Of a DNA stretch of 64,000 nt, positions 1 through 13,400 are shown one piece after another. The DNA is from Gracilaria gracilis (Eukaryota > Rhodophyta > Florideophyceae > Gracilariales > Gracilariaceae): the NCBI GenBank assembly GCA_030374805.1, contig JARGSG010000189.1, positions 1,550,001-1,614,000 on the forward strand, written 5' to 3'. The notes below the pieces were generated by a model. The model searched no databases. It was not told where the DNA came from and was given only the letters and a program-made list of their open reading frames with translations. The translations under genes and the position numbers were made by a program. The stretch's first letter is position 1. Every line of letters starts with the position of its first letter.

Positions 1-95
1 CGGAACACCGGATTGATCTCCTTCCGAACTCTCGGCCAGTAGCCCAACATCCGTACAGGGCAGGGCCCAAGGCCAGAGAAGGAGAGCAATTTCAG

Positions 96-3000
96 GTGGA
101 CAAGATGCTCCGTGCAGGAGTTAAAGAACCGGCACATTCACCGTGGGCATCACCAGTGGTACTGGCTCCGAAACCGGATGGTTCCTGGCGCTTCTGTATC
201 AAATATCGTCATCTAAACGCCCTTACCGTCAAGGACGTGTACCCTATTCCACGTATGGATGAATACATCGATTCTCTCGGAAATGCTACCGTATTTACGG
301 CATTGGATGCTAACTGGGGATCCTGGCAGGTTCCAGTGAGAAAGCAGGATCAGGACAAGACAGCGTTTGTCTTCCATTCTGGTCTCTACCGTTTTAAACG
401 GATGCCCTTTGGTTTAACCAATGCTCCCGCTACTTTTCAGCGTGCTATTGATATCCTACTGGCCCGCTTCAAGTGGCGTACTTGTCTCGTCTACCTTGAC
501 GACGTCATAGTATTCTCAGATAATCTGGATGATCACCTCACACATGTGAGAGACATAATGGCCACGTTACGGGACGCCGGAGTGACACTCAAGCTGAGAA
601 AATGCGAATTCCTCACGGATACTGTCAAGTATCTGGGTCACATAATCCGTCCAGGACGTATCATGATCGAGGAAGCTCGTGTGAAGTCGCTGAAACAGGC
701 CACGGAACCGACTACCCAGACTGAACTGAGATCCTTTCTAGGATTAGTCAACGTCTATAGACGGTTAATTACCAACTTCACGGACATTGCGGGACCTCTC
801 AACGCGCTTCTGCGGAAGGTTCAACCGCCTAAGTTGGACCCATTCACGTTCACTCAAACGGAAGCCTTTAACTCTCTCAAAGAGGCTGTAACCACGGCAC
901 CAGTATTGTCACTACCGAAACCGGGACTTTCATATACCGTGGACACGGATTCTAGTGACTACCAGGTAGGCTGCGCCTTGTTTCAAACCACCCCAGAGGG
1001 GGAACGCAAGCCAATTGGGTACTGGTCCCGTTCGTTAAACGTGCATGAGAAGAATTACTCCGTCTCGGAGAAGGAATGTCTCGCAGTAGTGTGGGCATTA
1101 TGCACACTACGCCCCTACCTCATGGGTGCTCATTTCACCGTTTACACGGATCACTCATCATTGAGATGGCTACTCTCCATATCGGAGCCTTCAGGCCGCT
1201 TAATGCGTTGGAGACTGCGTCTTGCAGAGTTCGACTTCGACGTCGCCTACAAGAAAGGCGCCAACAATACACAAGCCGAGACCCTTTCTCGCCTACCCAC
1301 CACAGGGGAAGCGTTAGCCGTCGATGAAGAGGAAATACCCTGCTTCGCAGTTGACGACTACACCGCAGTTGAACTGGATGATATCGAAGAGGAATGGCAA
1401 GACGAACTGGATATTGACCAGGAACTGGATGACCTACTCGCTGTCAACGAAAGTGCGAACCCCCTACCAGGGAACTTCGTACCCGTCGCAACGGAGGAGA
1501 TGGTTAGGAAACAATTCAGCGATCCCTACTGCACGAAGATTCGGGCGCAACTCAATGGAGGAGCCGATCTCCCCTTTCGGGTGAATGATATTGGATATCT
1601 CGTTCGCACGGTAACTGGATACCCACAAATAGTGGTGCCACACGCCCTGCCATCTCGGGTGTTACACTTATCACACTATGCCAAACTTAGTGGCCACGTC
1701 GTAGGACGGAAACTGTACCTTACATTGCGAAGGAAATTCTACTGGCCAGCAATGGCTGTGGATTGCTACGCAACTGTGCGGTTCTGCCCCGAGTGTGCTC
1801 GGAATCGCGTTAAGCGTCGCCGCCATGCGACGAAGTTGAAGCTCTTCCCCGCGCACCCCTGGAATTCGTAGCCATCGATATTTTGGGACCGTTCCTCGCT
1901 ACCAAGCGGCGTAACAAATTTCTACTCGTGATCACGGATCGTTCCTCGAAGCTCGTTCGTACCGTACCATTACGGAGAATCACGTCATTGACGGTTGCGC
2001 AAGCATTCGTCACCCATTGGGCATTCGTCTACGGCCCACCGGTGAATCTACTCTCCGACAACGGGAAACAGTTTGCCTCCCGGTTCTTCGGGGATGTATG
2101 CAGGATTCTGGATGTTAAAAATCTCTTCACGACAACCTACCACCCCCAGTGTAATGGGCAGGCTGAACGGTTTAACCGGACGCTGTTAGCAGCACTCCGT
2201 TCATACGTAGCCGATCACCCCCCCCCACGTGGGACCTGTTCACCGATGCGCTGACATTCGCATACAACACTCAGGTACACCTTACTACGGGATTGACTCC
2301 ATTTGAATTGGTTCTGTCTCGCACCCCACCGCCCGTGGCGCTCGAAGCACAGCCAACGCTGGATCAATTTCCTTCGACGAAGGGATACAGGGAAACCTGG
2401 AAGACATGGCTTACCAAGCTGATCCCTGAAGCACAACGGTCAATGGCCCGGTCACAAGCCGCATATAAGCATGATTTCGATGAGCGAGCCCCTCGAAGAC
2501 CACCCGCTTTTAAAGAAGGGGACTATGTGTTCATCCGTAAGGAGTATTGGAACCCAGGCAAGGAGAAACGCCACAAGCTCTCACCCGTCTCCGACGGTCT
2601 CTTCAAGACAATTGCTGTGGAATCCGACACTGTCGTAGTGGAGATGGGTCAGCAACACGAACGCATTTCCCGCGATCGCGTGGTTTTTGCACCCCCGCCT
2701 GCCGGAAACGACCCATCAGGTGGACATTCTACCGCAGAAGCGGAAACGAACACTACGGACACACCGGACGCACCCTCGATCGACCGCCCTAGAGAGGTAC
2801 CACACCCAAGTAGGGGACTATCGGATTTGTCGATGTTATCGGGCTCTACGCGCCCTGGTGCTTCGCTGTCTGGAGCCCCGCCGCCTGGCGTAATTTTTCG
2901 CCGCCTTGGCGCGTTGACACCCACTCCCCATGTCGCTCCATCTAAGGAGGGGGAGGGACTCGTTAATCGTCATGCTTCCGCGCTGTCGCGTGAGGAACAC

Positions 3001-4469
3001 CGTGTGGCACGAAAGAGAGACACCGCTAATGCGCAATCAAAGCCCTCTCGGGAGCCCGGCGTCTCGTCAAGGTCGCCGCGCATCAACGCAGAAGCGGAAT
3101 CGTTACCAGACACTACCGCCGTGCGGGACAGGACCGAGAAGACTCAGTCGTTACCGGCGAAGCCGTTGCCTACGCCGCATAGCGCGCCTGGAGTGACTAT
3201 GTCGCATAACGGAGTGGAAACACCGCCTAAGGCATCGTTGAGCTCGCACGTCCAAGACGGAGAAGAGTCGTCGGAGACTAAGTCGCCCAACACGCCTGAG
3301 GCGGGCCACACAGTGGACACGTCGCTAAATGCCCAGCAGGGAAGTGCCAACCCCAGTGGAAATCTGTGATACAGGTTGGATATTGATATGATATCTCTGC
3401 AGGACGTAGGATTAGAATGACACTTTATCGTACAGATATGAAAGATATTTAGAAAGGATACAGTTCCGATTACTTTTGAAATATTCCAGAAGTGGAACTG
3501 ATATATATGTGATATATCTTTGGTACTATTTCCTACATTTCCGATAAAAGTGCGATATATTCTGAAATTTGTCATATCAGATCTTCCTCAAAATTATATC
3601 CTAAATACATCAGATCCATATCAAGACCTTTCGAAAGACTCACCCAAGTATGATATCTAATTCAACAATATACTAAAAACGTATCTGAATTGTATCATAA
3701 CCTTACAAATTCTGCTTCAAATATATCCAACTCATATCACATGTGTATCTCAGATTTCCACTGGGAACCGTAGCACACGGACTACACCTGTAAGGGAGAT
3801 CAGCTCAGCAAGCGAACCACATCGACCAACCGAGCAGACACCTCCCGTGCATACGGAGGCGGAACACGTCACGGCGCAGACCAATGACGGCCACCCGTTG
3901 ACAACGTCACGTGCCACCACGGCGAGGCCGGTTCAATCAGGGTTACCGTTGACGCGAGCGCTTCGAAGCCACACACAACTCCGTCGAAACGGTCGCTACC
4001 ACGCAAACTTGCGGTACGCCCACTTGGGACTTCCGCGGGAGAAGGAACTCTACCAAACAAAGGCATCGGGAACACCGACACCGCGAGACGCGTGACTATC
4101 GACCCAATTGGGGGACCACACCGCGAAAGTACAGTGCCACCAACCTTGTTGGACACAACACGGTCTAACCGGAACACCGACGCAGTGCCACACACGGTGA
4201 AGCCGCCGGAGAGCTCTCCGAAGCAGGATGTCGTAATCACACGGCAAGGCCGGGAAGTCTTCCGACAGGAGTTCGTATTCGACCACATAGTGGAACACCC
4301 ATATCACCCGTTGGGGTACATACAGTATCTCGTACGTTGGTACGGCTACGGACCCGAGTCTGACTCGGACGAGCCAATCGAGCATCTCCCACGATCGAAA
4401 GTGGTGAAGTACCATCGGCGTACTTTCACGGGTCTCCCGGCGACAATTATCAACGCCCAAGTGGGATAA
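96..4469 (+). pseudogene. pol: pol region of chromovirus A (RT, RNase H, integrase, chromodomain)
   Basis: Seen: a reverse transcriptase with the YLDD active-site motif at about 492-503, followed by an RNase H with the TD-S/A-SD pattern near 940-965. The integrase zinc domain (H-H-C-C) lies at about 1660-1800 and the catalytic core at about 1880-2240, including SDNG and the region with NGQAERFNR. A C-terminal chromodomain with the VRWYGYG signature lies near 4260-4440, which assigns the element to the chromoviruses. In this family the chromodomain directs integration to particular chromatin. The region is a fossil with several breaks, and a MITE separates the integrase C-terminus from the chromodomain. 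Confidence 0.85.
3352..3765. repeat. 414 bp MITE inserted in chromovirus A
   Basis: The segment begins CCCAGTGGAAATC and ends with its exact inverse GATTTCCACTGGG. It is flanked by the 3 bp direct repeat AAC (3349-3351 and 3766-3768). The interior is AT-rich, packed with GATAT/ATATC words in both orientations, and has no coding capacity. This is the structure of a non-autonomous DNA transposon. A 3 bp target duplication would fit a PIF/Harbinger-type or CACTA-type parent, but the parent is not identified. Confidence 0.8.
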
Positions 4470-4933
4470 CACGCCCCGAAGGGGAAGAAGCTAGCTCACC
4501 GAGAAGGAAGTTGAGAAGCGGGAGAAGACGAAGCTGGCACTTGGGAAAGGAAAAATATACATCATAGACGGAAGTAGGTTTCATGGCCATCAACGCTATA
4601 TTCTACAACAACACCGCATAGCGGGAATCAGGAGGAAGATTGACTAAGCCCCCGACCCTTGCTTGGAAGGGCCCGGAGCGCCGTCACCAGTACCCCCATT
4701 TCTGGGATTGGATCCGCCAGTAAGGAGTGCAGCCAACGCGTCCCGCATTGCGGCGACGTCCCCGCTCGCGACAGTTGCGGAAAGCCCAACTCCTCGGAGG
4801 ATCTGAGCGATCACAGCCGCCTCACCGGTCCCACCCCCAGAGGGGAAGACGGCAGGCACCTCGATCACATCTGGTTCGTCTGGAAGGGAAGCCACCACGG
4901 CACCTACCGACGAAGGTTCGGGCGCGGGTGGGT

Positions 4934-6595
4934 TCACCGGCTCAGCCGTCCCATTCCCGGCGCTGCCGTGTCATTGGAGGTCGGCTCAGCCGCGTTGGCG
5001 GAAGGAACCCCTTCGACTACGTCGTCATCATACCCCGTCTCGGGTACGTCGTCCATCATTTGGTCGTCGTTACCGCCTCGGGCGTGGTAAAAATCGTCAG
5101 CGTCGACGAAGCCAACGGGATGTCCGTAAGGGATATACCTTGGAGCCATCCGGAGAGCTGCCGCTTCAGCTGCGGTGATCTCTTGCACCTCCCAGGGATT
5201 GAAAAAGATGAAATCTCCCGCCAATGGCGTGCGTCGTCCCGGAGACCGGTCGAAACCGCCGTCCTCGTGACCGCGGCCGCTCTGAGCGAAGGGCACGCTG
5301 GCCCAATCAACTCGGTCGACTACATCGAGGAGCCCACAAACTTCTTCGGCATTGTTTTCACATCCCAGAGGGACCCGCAACGAGAGTTCTCGGATGCCCA
5401 CACGAAGGCGAGGCAGGACATACCACAGTCGATACTGGTCATATACTTCCCATAAGAGATAAGCCGCGGTGCAGATTGCCCACTCGGTGAGCACCACGGA
5501 CCACAGTCCGGAATACGGATCCCCGATGAAACAGGAGCCCAGATAGGAGAGGACCGGGGGCAACTCCACGTAGCACCCCCGACATACCTCCACCGAGGAC
5601 CACCAAGTGGGAATTGGAACGTAACGGGCCAGCTGGTGATTGTGCCGGATTCGATTGATCTCCGTGTTTTGATGCGGGACGAGAAACCCGAAACGGGAAC
5701 GCGCACGACGCTCATCGCGGATGAAGTTCTGTAACGACCGCGAACGGGACTCCCGGCGAAGATACCTTAACTCCGCCCGGATGATTGGATGAATCCAACA
5801 CACCGCCTCCTGGCGTACATTAGGACGTCCTCTCCAGGAGTAAGTCTCAACCACCGCCAAGCAGGCGCAATACAAAATCTCGCCTTGTGTACGGTACAAC
5901 CGGAGATCAAAGCTGATGGAATCAGGAATTGGGAACTTGAAGTTCGCCCGGCTCTGCCGCGCATAGTCCAAGCGAACCAATGCCGCCTGAGCGGAAGCCA
6001 GCGACTCGCCGCAACGCCGCAAGATTGCGTGAGGAGGGACGGCAACCCGTAGACGCCAATCCCACGAAGTGGTGACTAACGCCGGAAGATCCCCGCGATC
6101 AGTACCGTCCGCATAGGACACGACAAGCTCCTCGTTGAAAACGGCTGTAGGATGAAACCACGGAGCAGTCCGGAAGATGTGCGCGTGAACGCGAGGGTTC
6201 AGCCCGACTAGCTCGTCGTAGGAAGGCCACGGCACTTCATGCATGACGTGACCATGGGGCTGCTGCCCCGGAGGGAGAATGTGCCCGCCACTGGCGTTGA
6301 GTCCCTGGAAAGCCCCAGAAGCATTTCCGCATTGCGGAAGAGGCGCGGAACGAAATCCGGAGAAGTATCCCGAGTTCGGAGGTTGACCGCTCATCGCGCG
6401 AGGCACTCGAGGAACGGGAAGGTTGGTAGTAACACCGCGAGAGCGAGTTGAAGACTGTGGTGAACAGGATTGATCGTCGCTGGAGCGAGGTTTGCACTGT
6501 CGAGTGGTAGTAACTTGGTCTTCGCGAGGCGAGATGGAATCCGAAGACTTCGGGGATGCGCTTTTATGCCCACGGTTGGCAGTTCGACCCGCCAT
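4934..6595 (-). CDS. Antisense ORF of chromovirus A, unknown function
   Basis: A 553-codon open frame lies antisense between the chromodomain of pol and the 3' LTR. The first ATG is at 6595 (protein begins MAGRTANRG). The N-terminal about 170 residues are Ser/Pro/Arg-rich. The middle is Trp- and Arg-rich, and the C-terminus is acidic. Residues around PTWW, PPVLSYLGS and the hydrophobic stretch ending in YLLWEVYDQ align by eye with the antisense frame of chromovirus B (15589-18003), so both elements carry the same accessory gene. I do not recognise the family. Some plant LTR retrotransposons are known to carry extra antisense ORFs. A role in regulation or silencing avoidance is only speculation. 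Confidence 0.65.
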   Translation of the reverse strand: MAGRTANRGHKSASPKSSDSISPREDQVTTTRQCKPRSSDDQSCSPQSSTRSRGVTTNLPVPRVPRAMSGQPPNSGYFSGFRSAPLPQCGNASGAFQGLNASGGHILPPGQQPHGHVMHEVPWPSYDELVGLNPRVHAHIFRTAPWFHPTAVFNEELVVSYADGTDRGDLPALVTTSWDWRLRVAVPPHAILRRCGESLASAQAALVRLDYARQSRANFKFPIPDSISFDLRLYRTQGEILYCACLAVVETYSWRGRPNVRQEAVCWIHPIIRAELRYLRRESRSRSLQNFIRDERRARSRFGFLVPHQNTEINRIRHNHQLARYVPIPTWWSSVEVCRGCYVELPPVLSYLGSCFIGDPYSGLWSVVLTEWAICTAAYLLWEVYDQYRLWYVLPRLRVGIRELSLRVPLGCENNAEEVCGLLDVVDRVDWASVPFAQSGRGHEDGGFDRSPGRRTPLAGDFIFFNPWEVQEITAAEAAALRMAPRYIPYGHPVGFVDADDFYHARGGNDDQMMDDVPETGYDDDVVEGVPSANAAEPTSNDTAAPGMGRLSR

Positions 6596-6630
6596 CGCGA
6601 CGGCGTGGCTCACTCTTAAGGAGTGGGATA

Positions 6631-7490
6631 TGAAGGACAACACTCCTTGCAGGCGATTTGAGGTACTTAGTTAATTTCCGCATCATGCGTTAGTAGATAT
6701 ATATGAGCTACACCGCTATTAGCGTGTCGCCTCGCTGAGATAATTTCCACACATGTACACGTGGATTGCACGGCTCGAGGCGCCGCTTACCGGGTGTGAA
6801 TAGCACTCTTGTAGCACGGATATGCCGGAGGCAGTGCACCCAGCATTGCTGTATTTAATTAGATATTTTATAGATTATTTTGCCCGGCGCACCCACTGTC
6901 AGTGGTGCGCCGAGCTCAGTACTTAGAGGGTTGAGCACCGCTCCCCCAAGTAAACTGCCCCTTGCCAAGAAAGGGCTTCTGGCTCTAACTATCACGCCTT
7001 CGCGGATTGTTCACCTCCAAGTGGACTGACGACTGCGTTGTTTACGTATAGTTACCCACCTTTGTGGCGCTCAGAGTATAACCACCATTTGTGTGTCTCG
7101 TTCCGACTTATTGTCGTATACTCGCCCCTGTATTGGGTTTGCTTTATTCTCTCTCTCTTTTCCCCACTCTGGTGGTTTGCTTTCTCCCCTTTTTGGGTTT
7201 GCCTTTTTGCCCTGTTCTCAGTGGTTCGTTTCCGACACCTTGTCGTTGCCGTGCTACTCCCGTTCGAGGACACATCTCGTGACCGTGTGAACACGCGGAT
7301 CTCTACCGACTACTAATCAGCCTCACGCTCCGACGCTTGTAGCGGTGGTTTGACCCCGGATTCACACCCGGCTGAGCTGTGTCATTCCCGGAGTGCTTCG
7401 TTCGCTGTGCTGCCCTGTCGAGGGGAAGATTTCGAACGTTTTCGTGAGCTTGCGCTTTTCCCGCCAAAGACGTTGCTCCACACATATGTA
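6631..7490 (+). repeat. Probable 3' LTR of chromovirus A (end uncertain)
   Basis: A purine-rich stretch ends just before TGAAGGACAAC at 6631. This is the position, relative to the antisense ORF and the shared word GCGTGGCTCA, at which the 3' LTR of chromovirus B starts. The following sequence has no convincing gene, is pyrimidine-rich at 7130-7250 and contains TATA-like words. Without the partner LTR the right boundary is a guess. Confidence 0.4.
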
Positions 7491-7581
7491 CAGTTTGCCT
7501 AAATCTACAAGGATGGCACCGGTTGAGGACATGACAAATATGCTGGATGGAGGTCTTCGCGCGACCAGCTTAAAGATATTG

Positions 7582-8090
7582 TGTAGTACAATGAGACCTC
7601 AATGGGTTGGTGCCACGTGGGTCTACTGGTGCGCCTTGCTGGCTGCACTGTACCCAGTTGGTATTCTGTATTTTATAATTTCTAATTTCTAATTTATAGT
7701 CTAGGATACTTTAGCATTGCTGGCCCATGACAGTAGGTCATGGGCACAGCCGATGACGTCATGCCCGCATGGGAGATCGGCGTCGGTGCACCTTGTATAT
7801 ATTGTGGTGCACCTCGCCTTCCCCCTCGGGTATTGTAAAGTCAGGCACCATTAGGGCAGTAACTATACCATCTTGGTCACTTGCTACTCTATTACTATTC
7901 AGGTTTTACCGCGCGTCGACGTCTACTACCGTACACCTACACGGTCTAGACTAGTTGCCCCGCCGTTTGCCCCTGCGGGTTTCAGGTGCCCTACTACCAT
8001 ATTGGTTGTGTGTTTTTCCCCTTTAGGTTGAGCCCTCGCGCGCTCCCTCTACCAGGCGGACCCCACACCTTATCGGTATTTGTACGACAT
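7582..8090 (+). repeat. 5' LTR of chromovirus B
   Basis: This is a direct repeat of 18582-19090. It contains a TATA-like word (GTATATATTG near 7795) about 210 bp from its start, the likely core promoter of the element. The internal region begins with TTAGGTCTCCC. I do not see a standard TGG primer-binding site directly after the LTR, so priming may be of another type. Confidence 0.9.
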
Positions 8091-8227
8091 TTAGGTCTCC
8101 CGACTTAGAAGTTTCTTGGTTTTTGTCGTACTTTTACTGGTGAACAGAAGACATTCGAAAGGATTCTGGAAGTTCACACACCTATTTGGTTTCGTAGGAA
8201 TACTCGCGAAGCAATTGGATACCACTA

Positions 8228-10398
8228 TTGGTCACTATGGAAAGACCTAAAAGGATTACTCGTGGCTCTAGCGCGCCACCTAGCCACAAGGGTTCTGCTG
8301 CAGCTTCGGCCGCTAAACCCATTCTGGATAATCCCGAGGAGTTGCTTCGGCAACCTCGGGCCGGAACCTCAAAGGATACGGGCACTCAGCCACCGTTGGC
8401 TCCTGAACCTAACAAGGATTTGCCGACAACGGTTGAGGACCTTTGGCCCCAATTGGAAGATCGAGCGAAAGCTCTTTTTACCGCTACGGTTAATGAAGCT
8501 ATGACCTCAATGGACATGGACGCCGTTACCCGCTTGGTGGTTGATCGAGCCGTGCACGAGCTTTCTCAACGCATACCTAAATTGGTTGAAACATACCTCT
8601 TAACGGGTGCCCGGGAGCATATCTACCGAGTGGTTCAAGACCTTTGGGTTTCTGAAGGAATGGCGGAAGCCAAAACCCCTGGGGTGAATGTGGTTACTCG
8701 TATACCACAAGGGATCCCTGCTGGTTCTTCCGCACCAATCAAGCCAATTCCGGCCGATAGTGCGTACCTACAAGGTTTAAGGCAAGGTCAAGAGGGCCAT
8801 ATAGAGATGAGCCCTCGAGACGTGTACTTGCCACCCATTGGAGGTAACGTTCGAAAGAACACCAAGGCTGGTGGACCTGAAGATGATTCGTCTGACCCAG
8901 ATGAGGGGCGACGAAGAAGAAACCGCAAGGGTAAAGAAAGGAGGAGGAAAAAGGGAAAGAATCGCGGCTACGACTCTGACCCCGATTCCTCGAGCCCCGA
9001 TACCGATACTGGTTCATCGTCGGATGATGACCGTAAAGGTAGACGCCAGAAGAGACCGAACAGGTTGGCGAAGAAGTCGTCAAAGAGAAACCGGAAAGGT
9101 AAGAAGAAACGGTACGAGTCGTCCGACTCGGATTCGGACACCGATACAACCCTAGAGGTGCGTCAGCCGCTGAACGATATGTTCACCAAAGCGGTTGATT
9201 ATAGGTCATATCGGTTGAGAAACCGATCCTCTGCTTACACCCAAGAGGTTGCGCAGAATATCACCAAGCACCATAAGAAGCTCAGCTTCCAGATGGGTGA
9301 TACTACCTTCACAGGTGATGATCCCATTGCGGTAATTGAGTTTCTACAGAAGTTCAAGATTGCATGCGACCAAAATGGTTTTTCCGAAGGCGCTGCCATG
9401 TGGTTATTCCAGTTTTACCTTAAAGGTCAAGCTTACCACTTGCTGCAAGGCAGGCTCCGTGGAAATACCCTGGCGGTTGATGAAGAGGGGACAGAGATGT
9501 TAGAGACGTACCCAGAAGTGGTTAATTTCATGTTGGAAACTTACGCTACCGATGAGGTTATCCAGGAAGGTTACGCTGAGGTGCAGGCATATCGCCAACG
9601 CTCTAGCCAAACCGAAATGGAATTCTCGTTGGGCCTTTGGAATCTGGCCACCCGATGCGGTAATGTCTTTACCACTAGTAGGTTGAAGTCGCTCTTTGCC
9701 GACAATGTTGACAAAGCGATCCGTTCGCAGGTACGCAATTACCTGGCGAACAACCGTAAGGTGGACTATAATGGGCTTGCCCGTTATGCCCAGGGACTAG
9801 GTGACAATCTCCGTCACGGAAAGAAGCCGTCGGCGTCCATACCTCAAAGGATAAACCGAAACAGCCAGTATTGGAGCTAGAAGAAAGCACTACCTCAGAG
9901 GGAGATTCGCTCATTCGCGTACCAACAGGAATGGCAGTTCATCTCGTGACTGCGCCGCAGGCTCAGTCACGAGCCACCTCCATTGGTAATTGGTCGTCGA
10001 CAGTACCACCAGCTTTGGTAAGGTCGCCACCAAGTGCGGCGAGCACTCAACAAACCTCAACGGGTGGTTCGCAGGCATCTTCATATGCTACAGCACCAAC
10101 CAATCCGGTTACCCGACCTACCTCTATGGCAATGCGTGATCCCCAGACAGGTGGATTGGTTTGCTGGCTCTGTTTGTCGCCAGACCATCTGGCGAACAGA
10201 TGTGACAAAATACCCCCAGGGGTGCGCGAACATCTGATCAGTGCCAGGCAGCAAAACCACCGTAACCTATATGGATCTGGAAAGAGGGTACAAGCTCAAC
10301 CATCACCATCTCCGGTTCATCTCGTCGAGGAAACACCAATCTTGGAGAAGGACAGTCCCGCTCAGGAGGAGCAGGAAAACACCGAACGGTTAGCGTAG
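8228..10398 (+). CDS. gag: gag region of chromovirus B
   Basis: The region starts at ATG 8228 (MERPKRITR). The N-terminal third is followed by a highly charged Lys/Arg/Ser/Asp tract at about 8870-9140, then a capsid-like alpha-helical section at about 9290-9830. A CCHC zinc knuckle (C-x2-C-x4-H-x4-C, CWLCLSPDHLANRC) lies at about 10159-10200. In Ty3/gypsy elements Gag forms the particle and the knuckle binds the genomic RNA. The charged tract before the capsid section is unusual and resembles a nuclear-localisation or chromatin-binding segment; that reading is inference. Confidence 0.8.
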
Positions 10399-10418
10399 GG
10401 GCCACCCCTAACCGTGAA

Positions 10419-13400
10419 TTGGAAGGCCCGTCGATACCGGAACGGGAAACCTTAATGGTGGAAAAAGAAGAATCAGATGTACCCAATGTGGTGTGTCTAA
10501 TGAAGTACAATAACTATAAAGTTAATGCTTCAGTAAGCTTTCTCAATTACCTACAGGTCCCCGTTGCGTGTGTACTCGATACCGGCGCCGGTCCAAATGT
10601 CCTAAACGCTCGCGTCATACCCGATGCGGTCTTGCGGAACATTCGGCCTGCCCCGACTATCAACCCGCTGGTGGACGCTAATGAGCGCCCACTGCACCTT
10701 AGAGGAATGTTAACCACTGTGGTACAACTTGGAACCTTGAAGGTGAAGCTCAATTTCTTTGTGGTGGATCGTTTGGCGACAGACTGTATCCTCGGGACCA
10801 ACTTTATTGACAAACATGTCAAGGCAATTTTGCCAGGGTCCCGAACGGTCGCTCTCCGTCAAGGTGGTCGTATTGCCATACTGGGTAATACGCAGACCAA
10901 AAATGGTTGGCGTAAGAAGCCGAGGTTCAATATACCCACCGAAACGGTTTCAAACAAGATACGGCTCACCAAATTGGTTTCAATTCCGGCTATGACCCAA
11001 ATGGTAGTGAATGTCTCATGCGCAGTTCCAGGATTGGTAATGCTACAGAACCATCCTAGGTTGGCAGAAAGACATCTCGCCTTGATGGCAAACGGGATTA
11101 TCGACAACATCCCTAACCAAGCCTTCAAGGTGTACTTGAGTAACTTTAGCAATCACATTGTTAAGTTACCCAAGAATACCAATATTGGAATCGCACTGCC
11201 CGCACCACAAGGGGTTTTCACGGTCTCACCTCATGTGTTGGGCGAGGTCGCCACCTCTAAGGAAGGGGGAGGAACGGATGCGCCATACCCTGCATATGCG
11301 CCCCCGTTATCGACAAATACCAAAATGGAACAGAAGATCGCCAGTACCTTTAAGGTTAGGGATCAGGAAAAGACTATGGAACTGGACCCAGTGCGGAATT
11401 GGAGAGAGGAAGTCCAGATCGGTGCGGAGAACCAGGCTCTCCGAGACCGGATCCTCAGTCTCTTAAAAGAATTTGAACCCATGTGGTCGGGCCGGTTGGG
11501 CCAAATTGAGGCTACAGAGCACCGTATTGATATGGTGCCTGGCTAAAAACCCATTTACCAGCAGCCTTACCGTGCAGGTCCAAAAGCCCGGGAGGTTGAG
11601 CTCAATGAGGTCGAGAGAATGCTCCGTGAAGGTGTCATAGAACCAGCAAATGCGGACTGGGCCAGCCCTGTGGTTCTCGTCACAAAGAAGAATGATACCC
11701 GTATGCGGTTCTGTGTGGACTACAGAAGACTGAATAGTATGACCATTAGGGATTCGTACCCAATACCTAGAATGGACGAGTGTATAGATTCGTTGGGCAA
11801 CGTCAAGATCTTTACTACGCTCGATGCCAATTGTGGTTATTGGCAGGTACCTATCAGGGAAGAAGACAAGGACAAAACTACGTTTACTTGCCACGCTGGG
11901 TTATTCCGTTTTACGCGTATGCCCTTTGGGTTGCGAAATGCCCCGGCTACCTTTCAGAGGGCGTTAGATATAATCCTTTCGAAGGTGAAGTGGAGAACCG
12001 CTCTGGTATACATCGATGATGTAATCATATATTCCAGAACGGTAGAGGAACATTTCCACCATGTTAGGGAAGTTTTGAACCTTTTGAGGGAATCTGGAGT
12101 AACGTTGAAGCTCCGCAAGTGCGAATTCTTCACCAAAGAGGTAGAATACCTTGGTCATATCATCAGCCCTGGGAGGTTAGAAGTGACGCCGCGGAATATC
12201 CGGGCCGTGCAGGAGGCGAAGCCACCCACGTCCCAGACGGAAATCCGATCCTTTATAGGTTTGCGCAATGTGTACCGCCGGTTTATCAAGGGATTTGCCA
12301 AGATAGCGGCTCCCCTCAACAGGAAGCTGCTGAAAGGTCAACCTACAAGGTTTGAATGTCTTACCAATGAGGAAATGGATGCGTTCGAGGCGCTGAAACA
12401 TGCGCTCTTGACACCTCCCATCTTGGCATTACCCAAAGCTGGTTTACGATACACGTTGGATACTGACGCTTCGGACGCCCAAATTGGTTGTTGTCTTATG
12501 CAGGAGCAAGAAAACGGCGACAAACTACCTATAGGGTACTGGAGCCGTGCTTTGCACGCTGCAGAAAAGAACTACACAACAACCGAAAAGGAATGTCTGG
12601 CAGTAGTCTGGAGCATGTTGATGCTCCGTCCCTACCTATATGGTGAAAGGTTCACGCTTCGAACCGACTATGATGCCCTACGGTGGATACTGGGTCTGGC
12701 CGACGCATCAGGCAGACTTGCCCGATGGCGGTTACGACTTTCAGAGTTCGAGTATGACGTACAGTACCGTCCAGGTATCAAGCACAATGTCGCAGACGCG
12801 ATGTCTCGCATTACCACAGATGGTTTGGACACCGAGCCGGTAGAGGATGATATCCCATGCTTTACCATCTCTACCAACCCTGATGGTGATACCTTAGAAG
12901 GTTACTGGACTCTACCCGAAGAGGATACGTGGTTTAGTGATGCCATCGCTCGGGAAATACTCGCCCTCGAGGAAACAGACGTCATGCCAATTACCCGCGA
13001 GGAATTTCTGAGAGAGCAAGCAAACGATGTTTATTGCCGCTCTCTCATGGACCAAGTAGGTATGAAAGACTCGAACTTTGACGTCGAACGAAATGGTTTC
13101 CTGGTGAGGCGAGCTCCTATTGATGGTTCCCTTCAGAAGGTAGTGCCCAAGGTGCTGCGCCCTCGGGTGCTGTACCTAGCCCACTACCCAAGGCTATCAG
13201 GACACCCTGGAGGTACGAGAATGTACTACACCTTGAGGCAAGGGTAGTACTGGCCTCATATGGCTAATGATATATATACCTTTGTAGGTCAATGTGAATC
13301 TTGCGTACGTACCCGTGGAGGTCTCCGGAAGCACAGGAAATACTTGAAGTTATTCCTTGCAGCGGGTTTTCTCGAGTTCGTCGCAATACACCTTCTGGGT

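Larger units (their letters stand above)
1..7490 (+). mobile_element. Ty3/gypsy chromovirus A (fossil, 5' end outside window)
   Basis: The window opens inside the reverse transcriptase of an LTR retrotransposon. The order reverse transcriptase, RNase H, integrase, chromodomain is that of Ty3/gypsy chromoviruses. An antisense frame follows pol, and the 3' LTR probably starts near 6631, after a purine-rich stretch (aaggagtggga). Its end cannot be fixed because the 5' LTR is not in the window; 7490 is an outer guess. The coding part is broken in several places and carries a MITE insertion, so this is an old copy. Confidence 0.8.
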
